Assembly (NCBI GenBank): GCA_934777505.1
Contig: CAKVNM010000004.1
Location: 62,001 to 126,000, forward strand
Source of the DNA: an uncultured Clostridia bacterium
Lineage (GTDB): Bacteria > Bacillota > Clostridia > Christensenellales > UBA1242
Direction of reading: 5' to 3'
DNA length: 64,000 nt
The notes under the pieces are model-generated. The model was not told the DNA's origin. It ran no database searches and worked only from the letters and a program-made list of their open reading frames with translations. How positions within the stretch are numbered: the stretch's first letter is position 1; each line of letters starts with the position of its first letter. The translations under genes and the position numbers were made by a program. Below, piece by piece: positions 24,927 through 34,514 of this stretch.

Positions 24927-26069
24927 ATGAATATAACAGTAGTTTGCGATGTGCTTGGCAACGAAACCAACGGCACAACAATCGCTGCAATGAATTTGAT
25001 TAGATTTCTACAAACCAAGCACAATGTTAAAATTTTGTGTGCAGACGAAAGCAAAAAGGGAATGGACGGCTACTATGTTGTGCCAAATTTAAGTTTGGGC
25101 GTTTTTGACAAGATTGTTCAAAAAAACAATGTTACTCTTGCAAAGCCACAAAACGACATCATTGAACAGTCGCTCGAAAATTGCGACCATGTTCACATCA
25201 TGCTTCCGTTTGCTCTTGGCAGGCGTACCTTAAAACTCGCTCTTGAAAAGGGCATATCTGTTACGGCGGGCTTTCACGCTCAGGCAGAAAATCTTTCCGC
25301 CCATGTTAGACTCCACGGTGTTGGATTTGTCAACAAGGCAATATACAAAAATTTTTACTCACATTTTTATAAATTTGTTGGCGGTGTGCATTATCCAACC
25401 GAGTTCATCAAAGAATGCTTTGAAAGTAGCATAAAACAACAGACCAAAGGCTATGTTATTAGCAACGGTGTTAATAGTCACATAACAAAAATGCAGGTTG
25501 AAAAACCAGATGACATGAAGGACAAAATCGTTATTTTGTCAACTGGAAGATATAGCGTTGAAAAAGCCCAAGATGTGCTAATCAAGGCGGTTGGACTATC
25601 AAAGTATCGTGACAAAATCCAACTTGTGCTAGCAGGTCAAGGACCACTTTTTAACAAGTATAAAAAACTTGGCGACAAGTTGCCCGTAAAGCCAATCATG
25701 AAAGTTTTTGAGCGTGACGAAATGGCTCGTGTTTTAAATTCGTGCGATTTGTATGTCCACCCAGCGCAGATAGAACTTGAAGGCATTGCGTGCTTAGAAG
25801 CCATTTGTGTTGGCAAACTTGTGATTGTTTCAAACAGCAAAAAAAGTGCAACAAAGAACTTTGCTGTCGACCCAAAATGCGTGTTTGAAAGCAAAAATCC
25901 AAAAGACCTAGCAAGAGTGATTGACTATTTTATCGACCACCCAGACGAGAAAAAACTTTGCGAGCAGAAATATCTCGACTCATCGCACCTATACAATCAA
26001 GAAGAATGCATGAAAAAAATGGAGCAGATGATTATCGAAGTGCATTCTAATAACCAAAAACAAGATTAG
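24927..26069 (+). CDS. GT4-family glycosyltransferase, possibly glycolipid-forming
   Basis: 380 residues, two Rossmann lobes (GT-B). N-lobe MNITVVCDVLGNETNGTTIAAMNLIRFL and FHAQAENLSAHVRLHG; C-lobe ILSTGRYSVEKAQDVLIKAV, IQLVLAGQGPL and IELEGIACLEAICVGKLVIVSNSKKSAT, which includes the nucleotide-sugar-binding E-x7-E region. The FHAQAEN..H segment resembles diacylglycerol glucosyltransferases, so membrane glycolipid synthesis is plausible. No membrane segment is present, as usual for monotopic GT4 enzymes. ATG follows ACGAGG. Confidence 0.82.
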   Translation: MNITVVCDVLGNETNGTTIAAMNLIRFLQTKHNVKILCADESKKGMDGYYVVPNLSLGVFDKIVQKNNVTLAKPQNDIIEQSLENCDHVHIMLPFALGRRTLKLALEKGISVTAGFHAQAENLSAHVRLHGVGFVNKAIYKNFYSHFYKFVGGVHYPTEFIKECFESSIKQQTKGYVISNGVNSHITKMQVEKPDDMKDKIVILSTGRYSVEKAQDVLIKAVGLSKYRDKIQLVLAGQGPLFNKYKKLGDKLPVKPIMKVFERDEMARVLNSCDLYVHPAQIELEGIACLEAICVGKLVIVSNSKKSATKNFAVDPKCVFESKNPKDLARVIDYFIDHPDEKKLCEQKYLDSSHLYNQEECMKKMEQMIIEVHSNNQKQD

Positions 26070-26104
26070 TTTCGGCTAGAAAATTGATATAAGTGCATAA
26101 AAAA

Positions 26105-26133
26105 TTGAGCAACAGTTGGTTGCTCTTTTTTTT
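26105..26133 (+). terminator. Terminator of the GT4 gene
   Basis: GAGCAAC pairs with GTTGCTC around AGTTG, followed by eight T. Confidence 0.9.
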
Positions 26134-26387
26134 GTTATTAAAGCAGACTATGTGTTATGTAATCTTTAACCACTAACTTTGCATTGCTGATTTACTTTAA
26201 TTGCAAAGCATTTGCAAGTTTTATATCAACAAATTATAATAACAAATTGCATTAAATATTTATAAAAAAGATGAAATGTTAAAATTAAGATACCATAAGT
26301 AAAATTTATATTACACATAAAAATCTTGTTCTTTTATTTATGTGAGTGGTGTTGTATAATGTGTGCGTAAACGAAAAGGAGATAATT

Positions 26388-26882
26388 ATGAAACCACTAA
26401 ATCAAACACAAAACAAACATTTTTACGAGAGCGGAAAGGGCTGTATTTTCAACAGTAATTTGGAAAATTGCATTTGCTATGTTGAGCCATTTTTTAACTA
26501 TCAAACGGGAGAAGAAGAAAGCGTAAAGTTTTATGCTTCGGGTGCACTATTCACTTTTAAAAAGCAGTATAACATTGATATATTTTTTGTGAAAAACGAT
26601 GGCAAAAAATTGTTTGAACACAAAGCAAACGGCACTTTTAAAACACAAAACAACATTTACGACATCAACACAGTTGTGTGCGACAACGGAGTTTTGGTCA
26701 CAACTCAGCACCACGATGGCACTTTTGATTTTGACTATTATTTGTATAACGGCATTAGAGTTCACGACTGCGACATTGAAAAACTAAAAAGCAAAATTGG
26801 CAAGATTGAAAAGCACATTTTGCTTATGGAAAAAACAAGGCAACTTGAAAACGAAACATTGAATAATCTTTTAAACGATTAG
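26388..26882 (+). CDS. Unknown protein, paralogue of the gene at 44370
   Basis: 164 residues from ATG 26388 (AAAAGGAG). Not recognised. It aligns along its length with the minus-strand protein at 44370: both have K-F/I-x-(A/T)SGAL near the middle, FFVKNDGKKLF against LFIKNNGVQLF, NNIYDI, GVLV-T-Q-(H/Y)-(H/Y)D-TF..DY..Y.G and a C-terminal coiled helix. It looks like a small all-beta domain plus helix, cytoplasmic. Function unknown; the pair shows a lineage-specific family. Confidence 0.6.
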   Translation: MKPLNQTQNKHFYESGKGCIFNSNLENCICYVEPFFNYQTGEEESVKFYASGALFTFKKQYNIDIFFVKNDGKKLFEHKANGTFKTQNNIYDINTVVCDNGVLVTTQHHDGTFDFDYYLYNGIRVHDCDIEKLKSKIGKIEKHILLMEKTRQLENETLNNLLND

Positions 26883-26892
26883 TAATTTTAGA

Positions 26893-26921
26893 AAAAATAG
26901 CATATTTTTGCTATTTTTTTG
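26893..26921 (+). terminator. Terminator downstream of 26388 gene
   Basis: AAATAGCA pairs with TGCTATTT around a T-rich loop, followed by T7. Confidence 0.8.
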
Positions 26922-27185
26922 TGATTTTTTATGCTTTTTGACTATATTTTTATTTTTTTCTAGTTTTTGTTGGAATTTTGTTTTGTGTGCAAATCACTTT
27001 TAATTAAATCTTTTATATCTAATTCTATAAATTTTTGTAATTAATTTTTTTATCATATCACAACTTATATCAAATATTGATATTTAGCAACATTAAATTG
27101 TACCAAACAAAATAACATAAAAAATAATTATAATTCCCCGTAAATTTTTCTAAGTTATTTGTTTAAAAATTAATGATATAATCCG

Positions 27186-27271
27186 TTAAGAAATAATATC
27201 GAATTATTAGAGTTTACAAGTCGATTAAAAAAATTGACTTATACTACTAATAATGCTAAAATATTTCTTGA
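27186..27271 (+). promoter_or_regulatory. 86-nt nested hairpin in the leuS 5' region
   Basis: Three co-linear stems: TTAAGAAATA with TATTTCTTGA (outer), ATTATTAG with CTAATAAT (middle), AAGTCGATT with AATTGACTT (inner, five-A loop). The internal loops are of similar size on both arms. A TGA-TATAAT (27177-27182) directly upstream could start the transcript here. It is not a T-box: the conserved core and a terminator are absent. Confidence 0.5.
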
Positions 27272-27310
27272 TTTTATGGCTATGTTTAGTCAAGCAAACT
27301 AGGAGAACTT

Positions 27311-29773
27311 ATGGACTACGATTTTTCAAATATCGAAAAAAAATGGCAAGAATATTACGACAAGCATCAAACTTTTTCTGCCACAGAATATGACAAACCA
27401 AAATACTACTACTTGGTAGAGTTTCCTTATCCATCGGGTGACGGACTTCATGTTGGTCACACAAGGGGTTATACCGCCATTGATGTTATGGCAAGAAAGA
27501 AAAGAATGCAGGGGTTCAATGTTTTGTTCCCAATGGGTTGGGACGCTTTTGGCGAAGCAGCCGAAGGTTATGCAATCAAGCACAAAATCCACCCAAAAGA
27601 AGCAGTACAAAAAAATATTGCTTCGTTCAAAAATCAATGTCAAAAACTTGGCTATTCTTTTGACTGGTCAAGGGAATTTTCCACAACAGACGAAGACTAT
27701 ATGAAGTGGACTCAATGGCAGTTTATCAAATTTTTTGAACACGGAATGGCATACAAAGCACCTGCAAAAGTAAATTGGTGTCCAGTGTGCAAAATCACAA
27801 AGTCCAACGAAGAAGCAGCGGGCGGAGTGTGTGATAGATGCGGTTCTGCCGTTGTCGAAATGCAAAAAGAGCAATGGATGCTCAAAATGAAAGACTATGC
27901 TCAGGATTTGCTTGACGGATTAAAAGACACAAACTATATCGACAGAATTAAAACTGCTCAAATCAACTGGATTGGCAAAACAAAAGGTCTTGATATCAAA
28001 TTTAAAATCAAAGACAAAGACGAGTTTGTTACAGTTTTTACAACTCGTCCAGACACAATTTTTGGCGTAACTTCCATTCAAATTGCTCCAAGTCATGGCT
28101 TGATAGAAAAGTATGCAAGCGTTATTCCAAACTACGCCGAGATTGAAAATTATATCAAAGAAACAGACGAAAAAGAACAAGAAGAACTAAAACGCAAACT
28201 TGAAGAATCTAAGGGTGCAGATAAACAAAAACGCAAACAAATGAGAAAAGACTCTTTCAAAAAAGAGAAAGAAAAAACAGGCGTTTTGGTCAAAGGCTTG
28301 GTTGCTATCAACCCAGTCAATCAAAAAGAAGTTCCAATTTTCGTTTCTAACTATGTTCTAAGCGACAAGGGAACAGGCGCGGTTATGTCCGTTCCAGCGC
28401 ACGACCAAAGAGATTATGTTTTTGCAAAAAATTATGGCACTGAGATTATTCAAGTAATCGAAGGCGGAGATATTTCAAAAGCGGCTTATACTGGTGACGG
28501 AAAGCATATTAATTCTGGATACCTTGACGGTTTAAACAACGAGCAAGCGTTTGAAAAGGTTAGAGAAGAACTTTCTAAACAAGGCTTGTGCGAAGTTAAG
28601 ACAGACTACAAACTTGACGATTGGGTATTTTCAAGACAAAGATTTTGGGGAGAGCCAATCCCACTTGTAAAATGCGAAAAGCACGGTTGGGTGGCAGTCA
28701 AGGACGAAGACTTGCCAGTAACACTTCCAAATGTTGCTTCCTACGAGCCAACCGACACAGGTGAATCTCCACTTGCAAAAATCACAGACTGGGTTAACAC
28801 AACTTGTCCAATCTGCGGAGGACCAGCAAAGCGAGAAACCGACACAATGCCAGGCTGGGCAGGTTCGTCATGGTACTTTTTAAGGTTTATGGACGCCCAC
28901 AACGACAAAGAGTTTGCTAGTCAAAAGGCAATGAAGTATTGGGGTAAGGTTGATTTCTATGACGGCGGAATGGAACACGCAGCAAGACATTTGCTCTACG
29001 CAAGATTTTGGAATCACTTTTTGAACGATATTGGACTTGTTCCAAACAGAGAACCAGTCGACAGAAGAATTGCTCACGGAATGGTGCTTGGCGAAGGCGG
29101 AGTGAAAATGAGCAAATCGCTTGGCAATGTTGTTAATCCAAACATGATTGTTGACAAGTATGGTGCGGACGCTCTAAGAATTTTCATGATGTTCATGGGC
29201 AACTATGAAGACGATGTTAATTGGAGCGAAGAAGGCGTTAGAAGTTGCAAAAAGTTTATCGAAAGAGTTATAAAACTTGGCGAAAAACTTGGTGCAGAAA
29301 AAGATAGTCAGGATTTGAATATATTGCTCCACAAAACAATCAAAAAAGTTACGAGCGATATTGACGCAACAAAGTTTAATACAGCAATTTCTGCAATGCA
29401 TATTTTGGTTAATAAAATGGAGCAACAATCTTCCATTTCAAAACAAGCATACAGAACACTTTTGTTATTGCTTCATCCATACGCTCCACATATCACGGAA
29501 GAACTAAACAGTGTTTATAATCTTGGCGAAGTTCTTGCTTATTCAGCATGGCCAACATACAACGAGAGTGACACAATCGACCAAAATATCACAATCAGCG
29601 TGCAAGTAAACGGCAAGTTTAAGGGCACGATTGATGTGTTACTAAACGAAGACGAAGAATCACTCAAACAAAAAGCCGTTCAAGACGAAACAATCAGCAA
29701 GTACTTGGTTGGCAAGGAAATTGTAAGGTTTATTATCATTAAAAACAGAGCAATTAATATTATTGCAAAGTAA
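27311..29773 (+). CDS. leuS: Leucyl-tRNA synthetase
   Basis: 820 residues. HIGH motif in PYPSGDGLHVGHTRGYTAIDV (about residue 46), a zinc knuckle CPVC...CDRC (about 157-177), the CP1 editing domain with TTRPDTIFGVTS, and KMSKS (GVKMSKSLGNVV, about 598) followed by the anticodon-binding domain. A lysine/glutamate-rich insertion (EKEQEELKRKLEESKGADKQ, about 285-320) lies in the editing region. It charges tRNA-Leu; a matching tRNA-Leu(UAG) is at 63.4 kb. Start after TAGGAG. Preceded by a structured leader. Confidence 0.97.
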   Translation: MDYDFSNIEKKWQEYYDKHQTFSATEYDKPKYYYLVEFPYPSGDGLHVGHTRGYTAIDVMARKKRMQGFNVLFPMGWDAFGEAAEGYAIKHKIHPKEAVQKNIASFKNQCQKLGYSFDWSREFSTTDEDYMKWTQWQFIKFFEHGMAYKAPAKVNWCPVCKITKSNEEAAGGVCDRCGSAVVEMQKEQWMLKMKDYAQDLLDGLKDTNYIDRIKTAQINWIGKTKGLDIKFKIKDKDEFVTVFTTRPDTIFGVTSIQIAPSHGLIEKYASVIPNYAEIENYIKETDEKEQEELKRKLEESKGADKQKRKQMRKDSFKKEKEKTGVLVKGLVAINPVNQKEVPIFVSNYVLSDKGTGAVMSVPAHDQRDYVFAKNYGTEIIQVIEGGDISKAAYTGDGKHINSGYLDGLNNEQAFEKVREELSKQGLCEVKTDYKLDDWVFSRQRFWGEPIPLVKCEKHGWVAVKDEDLPVTLPNVASYEPTDTGESPLAKITDWVNTTCPICGGPAKRETDTMPGWAGSSWYFLRFMDAHNDKEFASQKAMKYWGKVDFYDGGMEHAARHLLYARFWNHFLNDIGLVPNREPVDRRIAHGMVLGEGGVKMSKSLGNVVNPNMIVDKYGADALRIFMMFMGNYEDDVNWSEEGVRSCKKFIERVIKLGEKLGAEKDSQDLNILLHKTIKKVTSDIDATKFNTAISAMHILVNKMEQQSSISKQAYRTLLLLLHPYAPHITEELNSVYNLGEVLAYSAWPTYNESDTIDQNITISVQVNGKFKGTIDVLLNEDEESLKQKAVQDETISKYLVGKEIVRFIIIKNRAINIIAK

Positions 29774-29789
29774 AATTTGAATTATTTTT

Positions 29790-29822
29790 GAAAGACTACT
29801 TGGAATATAGTAGTCTTTATTG
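29790..29822 (+). terminator. Terminator of leuS
   Basis: AAAGACTACT pairs with AGTAGTCTTT; the downstream T run is broken (ATTGTGTATTT), so termination may be partial. Confidence 0.65.
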
Positions 29823-29963
29823 TGTATTTCTACTAATTTAATTGCTTAAAGTTAACATAATTGCCATAAATTTTCACTTTTGCTGTTAATTAATAAAAAT
29901 ACTTTTGCTATTATGCTAAAATTCTTGTTGTATTTATTGACACACAACGGAGGAAAAATTACG

Positions 29964-30872
29964 ATGTATGACGCAAAAACTCTTAGCAATCTAACAATGC
30001 AAAAAAGAATAGAATGCGCAAAAAAAGTAAAGAGTCCAGATTGTGCGTGGACAGACGATGGTAGAATTTTTATTCGCACAATCAGTGGAGAAAACAATAC
30101 TTTTCTTGAACCATATCGTCATAACCACGAAGACTACGAAGTTATGATTCCGCTCACTCCAATTCCATGCTTGATTCAGTGTGATGAAGTTTGCTTTGGT
30201 GAAGTTGGTTATTGCTATCCAATAACTAGCAACAAATCGCATGGCATAAATTGCAACCTTTTGGATTCAAAATATATTATTATCGTTGTAAAAAAAGAGT
30301 GGTACGAAAGCGTGATTAAAAATCTTGGCGTTCCAATCAATCATGTTAGCAGATTTTTCTATTCCAACATTTTGAAAGACCTTGTTGAAATGTTTTACAG
30401 TTTATTCAAGCAAAATTTTGAGTTCAAGCAAATGGAACTTGGCACTTGTGCAGATTTTATCCTTGCCGAAATTTTGCGTCAAATCGTAATGGCTCAGCAA
30501 ACTCCAATATATAAAACAAAAGAATATCACAAGGGTATTCAAAAGGTTGTGAATTACATTAACCAAAACTATACAAAAGAAATTTTGATTGACGACCTTG
30601 CGGAGATGAGTGGACTAAGCAAATTCTATTTTATTAGAAGTTTCAAGAAGTTCACAAGTGTAAGCCCAATCGACTATATTATTAAGATTAGAGTTTCACA
30701 CGCAAAATTCTATCTTTCAACAACCGATTATAAAATTAAAGATATTGCCACTTTGGTGGGCTTTAATAGTTCTTCGGCACTCATTCGTGCATTTAAAAAA
30801 CAAATGCTTGTCACTCCAACTGAGTACATTGAGCAGTGCAAACATATCGACCCAAAACAAAGCAAAAAGTAA
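29964..30872 (+). CDS. AraC-family transcriptional regulator
   Basis: 302 residues from ATG 29964 (GGAGG). The C-terminal ~100 residues are two AraC helix-turn-helices: KEILIDDLAEMSGLSKFYFIRSFKKFTSVSPIDYIIKIRV and DYKIKDIATLVGFNSSSALIRAFKKQMLVTPTEY. The N-terminal part (PYRHNHEDYEVMIPLTPIPCLI) is a cupin-like ligand domain, suggesting a sugar or small-molecule sensor. It stands alone, so its target is unclear; the downstream glycosyltransferase has its own consensus promoter. Confidence 0.88.
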   Translation: MYDAKTLSNLTMQKRIECAKKVKSPDCAWTDDGRIFIRTISGENNTFLEPYRHNHEDYEVMIPLTPIPCLIQCDEVCFGEVGYCYPITSNKSHGINCNLLDSKYIIIVVKKEWYESVIKNLGVPINHVSRFFYSNILKDLVEMFYSLFKQNFEFKQMELGTCADFILAEILRQIVMAQQTPIYKTKEYHKGIQKVVNYINQNYTKEILIDDLAEMSGLSKFYFIRSFKKFTSVSPIDYIIKIRVSHAKFYLSTTDYKIKDIATLVGFNSSSALIRAFKKQMLVTPTEYIEQCKHIDPKQSKK

Positions 30873-31126
30873 GAATTAAATCGCTTTTTTGAGTAAAAAA
30901 AACTATAAAATGTTTTTTATAAAATGCTAATTTTCTTTGATAAATTACTTAAACTTGCATTGAATAAAGATGCAACTTGTCATATTAAAACACTAGACAA
31001 TCTGGCGTTTTTTTGTGCAGAAAAAATATTTATCTTTCAAAGAAAACTTGATGAGATATTATCCTAATAATTTTTTGTGAACAAAATCGACAATTTTGCT
31101 ATTTTAATTTATATTACCTTTTAAAA
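30873..31126. other. AT-rich gap between the AraC and GT2 genes
   Basis: No gene, RNA or clear terminator was recognised. Only the promoter at its right end is convincing. Confidence 0.5.
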
Positions 31127-31155
31127 TTGACAAAATATAATTATATTGCTATACT
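31127..31155 (+). promoter_or_regulatory. Promoter of the GT2 gene
   Basis: -35 TTGACA (31127-31132), 17-bp spacer, -10 TATACT (31150-31155). Confidence 0.9.
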
Positions 31156-31182
31156 ATGCAAGTCTATTCTAAGGAGAAAAGT

Positions 31183-32919
31183 ATGAAAAAGAAGCAAGAA
31201 GTTAATGCTATGAAAAAAAGTCCAGTGCTATACATTGTCATGCTACTAATTTGGACAGTATTAACGGTTTTTTTATGGATTAACTTTGTTAAAAGTTTTA
31301 TTGATGTGCCTTTTGTTGAAGGTGCAACAATCACAACAGTTATTCGTGTGCTAGCCACGATATTGCTAGTTTCTAATGCGCTGTTTATCTCTTATTTTTG
31401 GCTTAATGGCGTAAAAGATTTTATCTATGTTGTTTGGTATTTTTGCAACAAAAACAGACTCAACAAGCGTTACTACAAAATCATCAACACAGATGTTTCC
31501 AATGTTAACGATAGAATTTTGATGGTTTATTGCACTTGCAACGATTTTGACGGCAATAGTTTGAAAAAATCCATGCAACAGACCTATAAAAATGTTAGAA
31601 CCGTAATTTTGGACGACTCCAACAGCGAAGAATATAAGAAAATGGTTGACGACTTTGGCAGGGAAAATAATGTTGAAGTTATTAGAAGGCCAGACCGTGT
31701 TGGATTTAAGGCAGGAAATATCAACCACTACTTGATGTCAAACGAGGTTAAGGATGAAAACGGGAAGGGGTATGACTATGTCGTTATTTTGGATAGTGAC
31801 GAAATCTTGCCTCACAACTACATCGTTGAGTCGCTAAAATATTTTTATGCCTACGATAATATTGGCATTGTTCAAGCAAATCATATCTCAACCCGAAACC
31901 GCAACTTTTTTATGAAGTTGTTTCATATCGGCGTAAACTCTCACTGGCCAACTTATCAAACAATGAAGCACTTTTATGGCTTTTCGACCATGCTAGGTCA
32001 TGGTGCGATGATAAAGCGTGATTGCTACGAAAAAGCGGGCGGTTTTCCAAACTTGGTTGCCGAAGACTTGTGCCTTTCTATCGAAGCAAGAAACGCTGGC
32101 TACTATGTTGCTTTTGCTCCAAATATCATTTGTCAGGAAGAATACCCAATCGACTATGTTGCCTTTAAAAAGCGTCACTCAAAGTGGACACAAGGCAATC
32201 TTGAATTTATCAAAAAGTATACCAAAAAGATTGCAAAATCAAAGATGAAATGGTACGAAAAAATGGACATTGTTTTGTTCACTTACAACTTACCACTCAC
32301 TGCGATATTTGCGTTCTATATCTTCCTAAACTTGATTTTTGCACCACTACTACACCTGAATTTAGGACAAGTTTATTCTCTGTGGATGGTCGTGCCGACA
32401 ATCATATTCTTCTTTTCTCCAATGCTCAACGACTTTATCACATGGGCGTTTAAAATCAATCCATTTAGATATCTTTTATACTTTGTTTGCGTTATTATTT
32501 TGTATGGTTCAATGCTTACGACTTCACTTATCAGTGCCTTGCTTGGAATGTGTGGCAAGAAAGCAAAATTCATTGTTACGCCAAAAACTTCCAGCAAAAT
32601 GACTCTTGGATTTGCACTCAAATTCCAGTGGAAAGAATTTTTGTTTTCGACAATTTTGCTTGTTGTGTCAATTCTGTTCACAAGGAGCATCTTGCCAGTA
32701 ATTTTGATTATTCTAACAGGCTATATGTCGTTTATTCTAATCTTCTTTTCAAACAAAAAGTACAACGCCGAACAAGTCAAAAAGATTGACGAGCAAACCG
32801 CAAAAGTTTCACTCGCAATCAACAAGGTTTACGAATATAACTCCAAGCACGATGACCCAATTCAAAGCCGTCCGGTGCTTGACGACCTAGACCTTGATGA
32901 GCAAGAGAATACGCTTTAA
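31183..32919 (+). CDS. Membrane GT2 glycosyltransferase, cellulose synthase-like
   Basis: 578 residues from ATG 31183 (AAGGAG). Two N-terminal membrane segments (about 15-35 and 55-75), a cytoplasmic GT-A domain with D-D-S (ILDDSNSEEYKK), DSDE (VVILDSDEILP, about residue 204), AEDLCLSIEARNAGYYV and KRHSKWTQGN (a variant of Q/RxxRW, about 331), then at least five C-terminal membrane segments. This is the BcsA-type processive beta-glycosyltransferase plan, so it may polymerise and export an exopolysaccharide. No PilZ domain, BcsB or cellulase partner adjoins it. Confidence 0.85.
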   Translation: MKKKQEVNAMKKSPVLYIVMLLIWTVLTVFLWINFVKSFIDVPFVEGATITTVIRVLATILLVSNALFISYFWLNGVKDFIYVVWYFCNKNRLNKRYYKIINTDVSNVNDRILMVYCTCNDFDGNSLKKSMQQTYKNVRTVILDDSNSEEYKKMVDDFGRENNVEVIRRPDRVGFKAGNINHYLMSNEVKDENGKGYDYVVILDSDEILPHNYIVESLKYFYAYDNIGIVQANHISTRNRNFFMKLFHIGVNSHWPTYQTMKHFYGFSTMLGHGAMIKRDCYEKAGGFPNLVAEDLCLSIEARNAGYYVAFAPNIICQEEYPIDYVAFKKRHSKWTQGNLEFIKKYTKKIAKSKMKWYEKMDIVLFTYNLPLTAIFAFYIFLNLIFAPLLHLNLGQVYSLWMVVPTIIFFFSPMLNDFITWAFKINPFRYLLYFVCVIILYGSMLTTSLISALLGMCGKKAKFIVTPKTSSKMTLGFALKFQWKEFLFSTILLVVSILFTRSILPVILIILTGYMSFILIFFSNKKYNAEQVKKIDEQTAKVSLAINKVYEYNSKHDDPIQSRPVLDDLDLDEQENTL

Positions 32920-32925
32920 CATTAA

Positions 32926-32951
32926 AGAAACTCCATTTTTGGAGTTTTTTT
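32926..32951 (+). terminator. Terminator of the GT2 gene
   Basis: AAACTCCA pairs with TGGAGTTT, followed by T7. Confidence 0.9.
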
Positions 32952-33415
32952 GTTGAAAAAATGCAAAAATTATATGTTTTTTGTGCTTTTTTTAAAAAGA
33001 TTGTTAGGTTTTAATAAATATAACCTAAATTGATTGTATATCTAAAATTGCTTAATAAGGCATTTTTTATGTTATCTTTATGATTAAATATGTTTTGGAA
33101 ATTGTTTTTTTGAATAACAAAAAATGCAGTGTGGTCACGCTTTTATGATATTCAAATTTAGGAATTAGCATAAAATCACTCGTGGTGGAACTGCAAGCAA
33201 CACTACAGAAAATAATAGCATGGAGTTTTGTAATACTTTTGCAAATTGCTTTCAAATTAAAATATTTGGAATGTTAAACTAACAAAGTTAGAACAATTTT
33301 TTTGCATTTTATTTTATCAAATTTGATTGTAGTTTCTATTTTTTTCATGCAACATTTAGTACTGAGTGTCACAATTTTCTCGATAAAAATATTATGTATT
33401 ATATTTTATTTTCAG
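32952..33415. other. Long gap before the collagen-like gene
   Basis: About 460 bp. Mostly AT-rich. The plus-strand stretch 33180-33282 reads openly (TRGGTASNTTENNSMEFCN) to a TAA but lacks a start and ribosome binding site, so it may be a gene remnant. No confident promoter was found. Confidence 0.4.
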
Positions 33416-33425
33416 GAGAAATTAT

Positions 33426-34217
33426 ATGATTTTTAGAAGTTGTTGTGACGACCAAAATTTAGAACCACGCAGATATCAAAGCATAGGCTACAAAGTGTTT
33501 CAAATGCTTCAAGGTCCAACTGGTGCAACTGGTCCAGTGGGAGAAAAAGGAGAGCGTGGTGATAAAGGCGAAACTGGCCCAATAGGTTTGCAGGGCGAAG
33601 TTGGTCCTATTGGTGCAACTGGTCCAAAAGGAGATAAAGGCGACATCGGTCCAGCGGGCGAGCGTGGAGAAAAGGGCGAAAAAGGAGATAAAGGTGACGC
33701 TGGTGAGAAGGGTGAAAAAGGCGACACTGGCGAAAAGGGAGAAGTTGGAGAGAAAGGTGAGAAGGGCGAACAAGGTGAAGTTGGACCAAGAGGAGATAAA
33801 GGCGAAAAGGGCGATGCTGGAACAACATATAATCAAAATGCAACAATTCTTAGCATGGCAAGTCAGCAACTCACGCTTGGCACACCGCTCACACTTTCCA
33901 CAATTTTAACAAACAACGGACTTGTTTTGAGCAACACAGCAATCATTGTGCCAGCAACTGGAACATACATTGTCACATTTTATGTTAACCGAACAACTGG
34001 CGCAGCGGGAACGGACGGCATTGCAATCGCCATTGACGACCAAGTGGATTCCAACACATCAAGACCGCTCAGTGACGATTCAACTTCGAGTGGTTACTTT
34101 GTTATGAACCTTGACGAAGGCAATGCAATCTCCATTGTTCCTGTCATTATTAATGCCCAGCGAATCAATGCCAACGGCGGGTCAAGTGCCACCTTAACCG
34201 TAATACGAATTGCTTAA
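33426..34217 (+). CDS. Collagen-like repeat protein, BclA-type
   Basis: 263 residues. A short Cys-containing N-terminus (MIFRSCCDDQN) is followed by ~35 uninterrupted G-x-y triplets (residues ~30-134), rich in GEK, GDK and GPx, and a C-terminal beta domain (NGLVLSNTAIIVPATGTYIVTFYVNRT) typical of the trimerising C1q/TNF-like heads of exosporium protein BclA. There is no signal peptide, as for proteins assembled on the spore from the mother cell. In a sporulating organism an exosporium filament is likely. Ribosome binding site CAGGAG. Confidence 0.85.
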   Translation: MIFRSCCDDQNLEPRRYQSIGYKVFQMLQGPTGATGPVGEKGERGDKGETGPIGLQGEVGPIGATGPKGDKGDIGPAGERGEKGEKGDKGDAGEKGEKGDTGEKGEVGEKGEKGEQGEVGPRGDKGEKGDAGTTYNQNATILSMASQQLTLGTPLTLSTILTNNGLVLSNTAIIVPATGTYIVTFYVNRTTGAAGTDGIAIAIDDQVDSNTSRPLSDDSTSSGYFVMNLDEGNAISIVPVIINAQRINANGGSSATLTVIRIA

Positions 34218-34244
34218 AATTTTAAGAAAATCACAAAAAACGCA

Positions 34245-34283
34245 GAAAAAACTCAAAAAAACATCATATTTTTGAGTTTTTTG
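34245..34283 (+). terminator. Terminator of the collagen-like gene
   Basis: AAAAACTCAAAAA pairs with TTTTTGAGTTTTT, followed by further T. Confidence 0.8.
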
Positions 34284-34514
34284 TGTAAATGCAATATTTT
34301 TTTCTAATTTTTAATATTGCATTATCTTAATTAAATTTCGAAAATTATTTAGTAAAATTAAACTTCACTCTTTATAAAATTTAGCATTTTTCTATTTTTA
34401 TATCTAACAAGCCTAGTATTAAAAAACAAATCAATCTTAAAACAAAACGCTATGAAATTCTTAATGGTAAAGGTATAATAATAAAAGCAAAAAGATATTA
34501 AGTTGGAGTTTTTT

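Noticed and set aside
27121..27310. T-box riboswitch before leuS (and likewise before serS)
   Set aside because: No conserved T-box core and no terminator/antiterminator pair; only the nested hairpin is present.
33067..33255. 62-codon minus-strand frame in the gap before the collagen-like gene
   Set aside because: No ribosome binding site or promoter and low-complexity composition; a remnant on the other strand is slightly more plausible.
33510..33830. Short-period DNA repeats resembling a CRISPR array
   Set aside because: They are 9-nt codon repeats encoding Gly-x-y collagen triplets in frame; no constant repeat/spacer structure.
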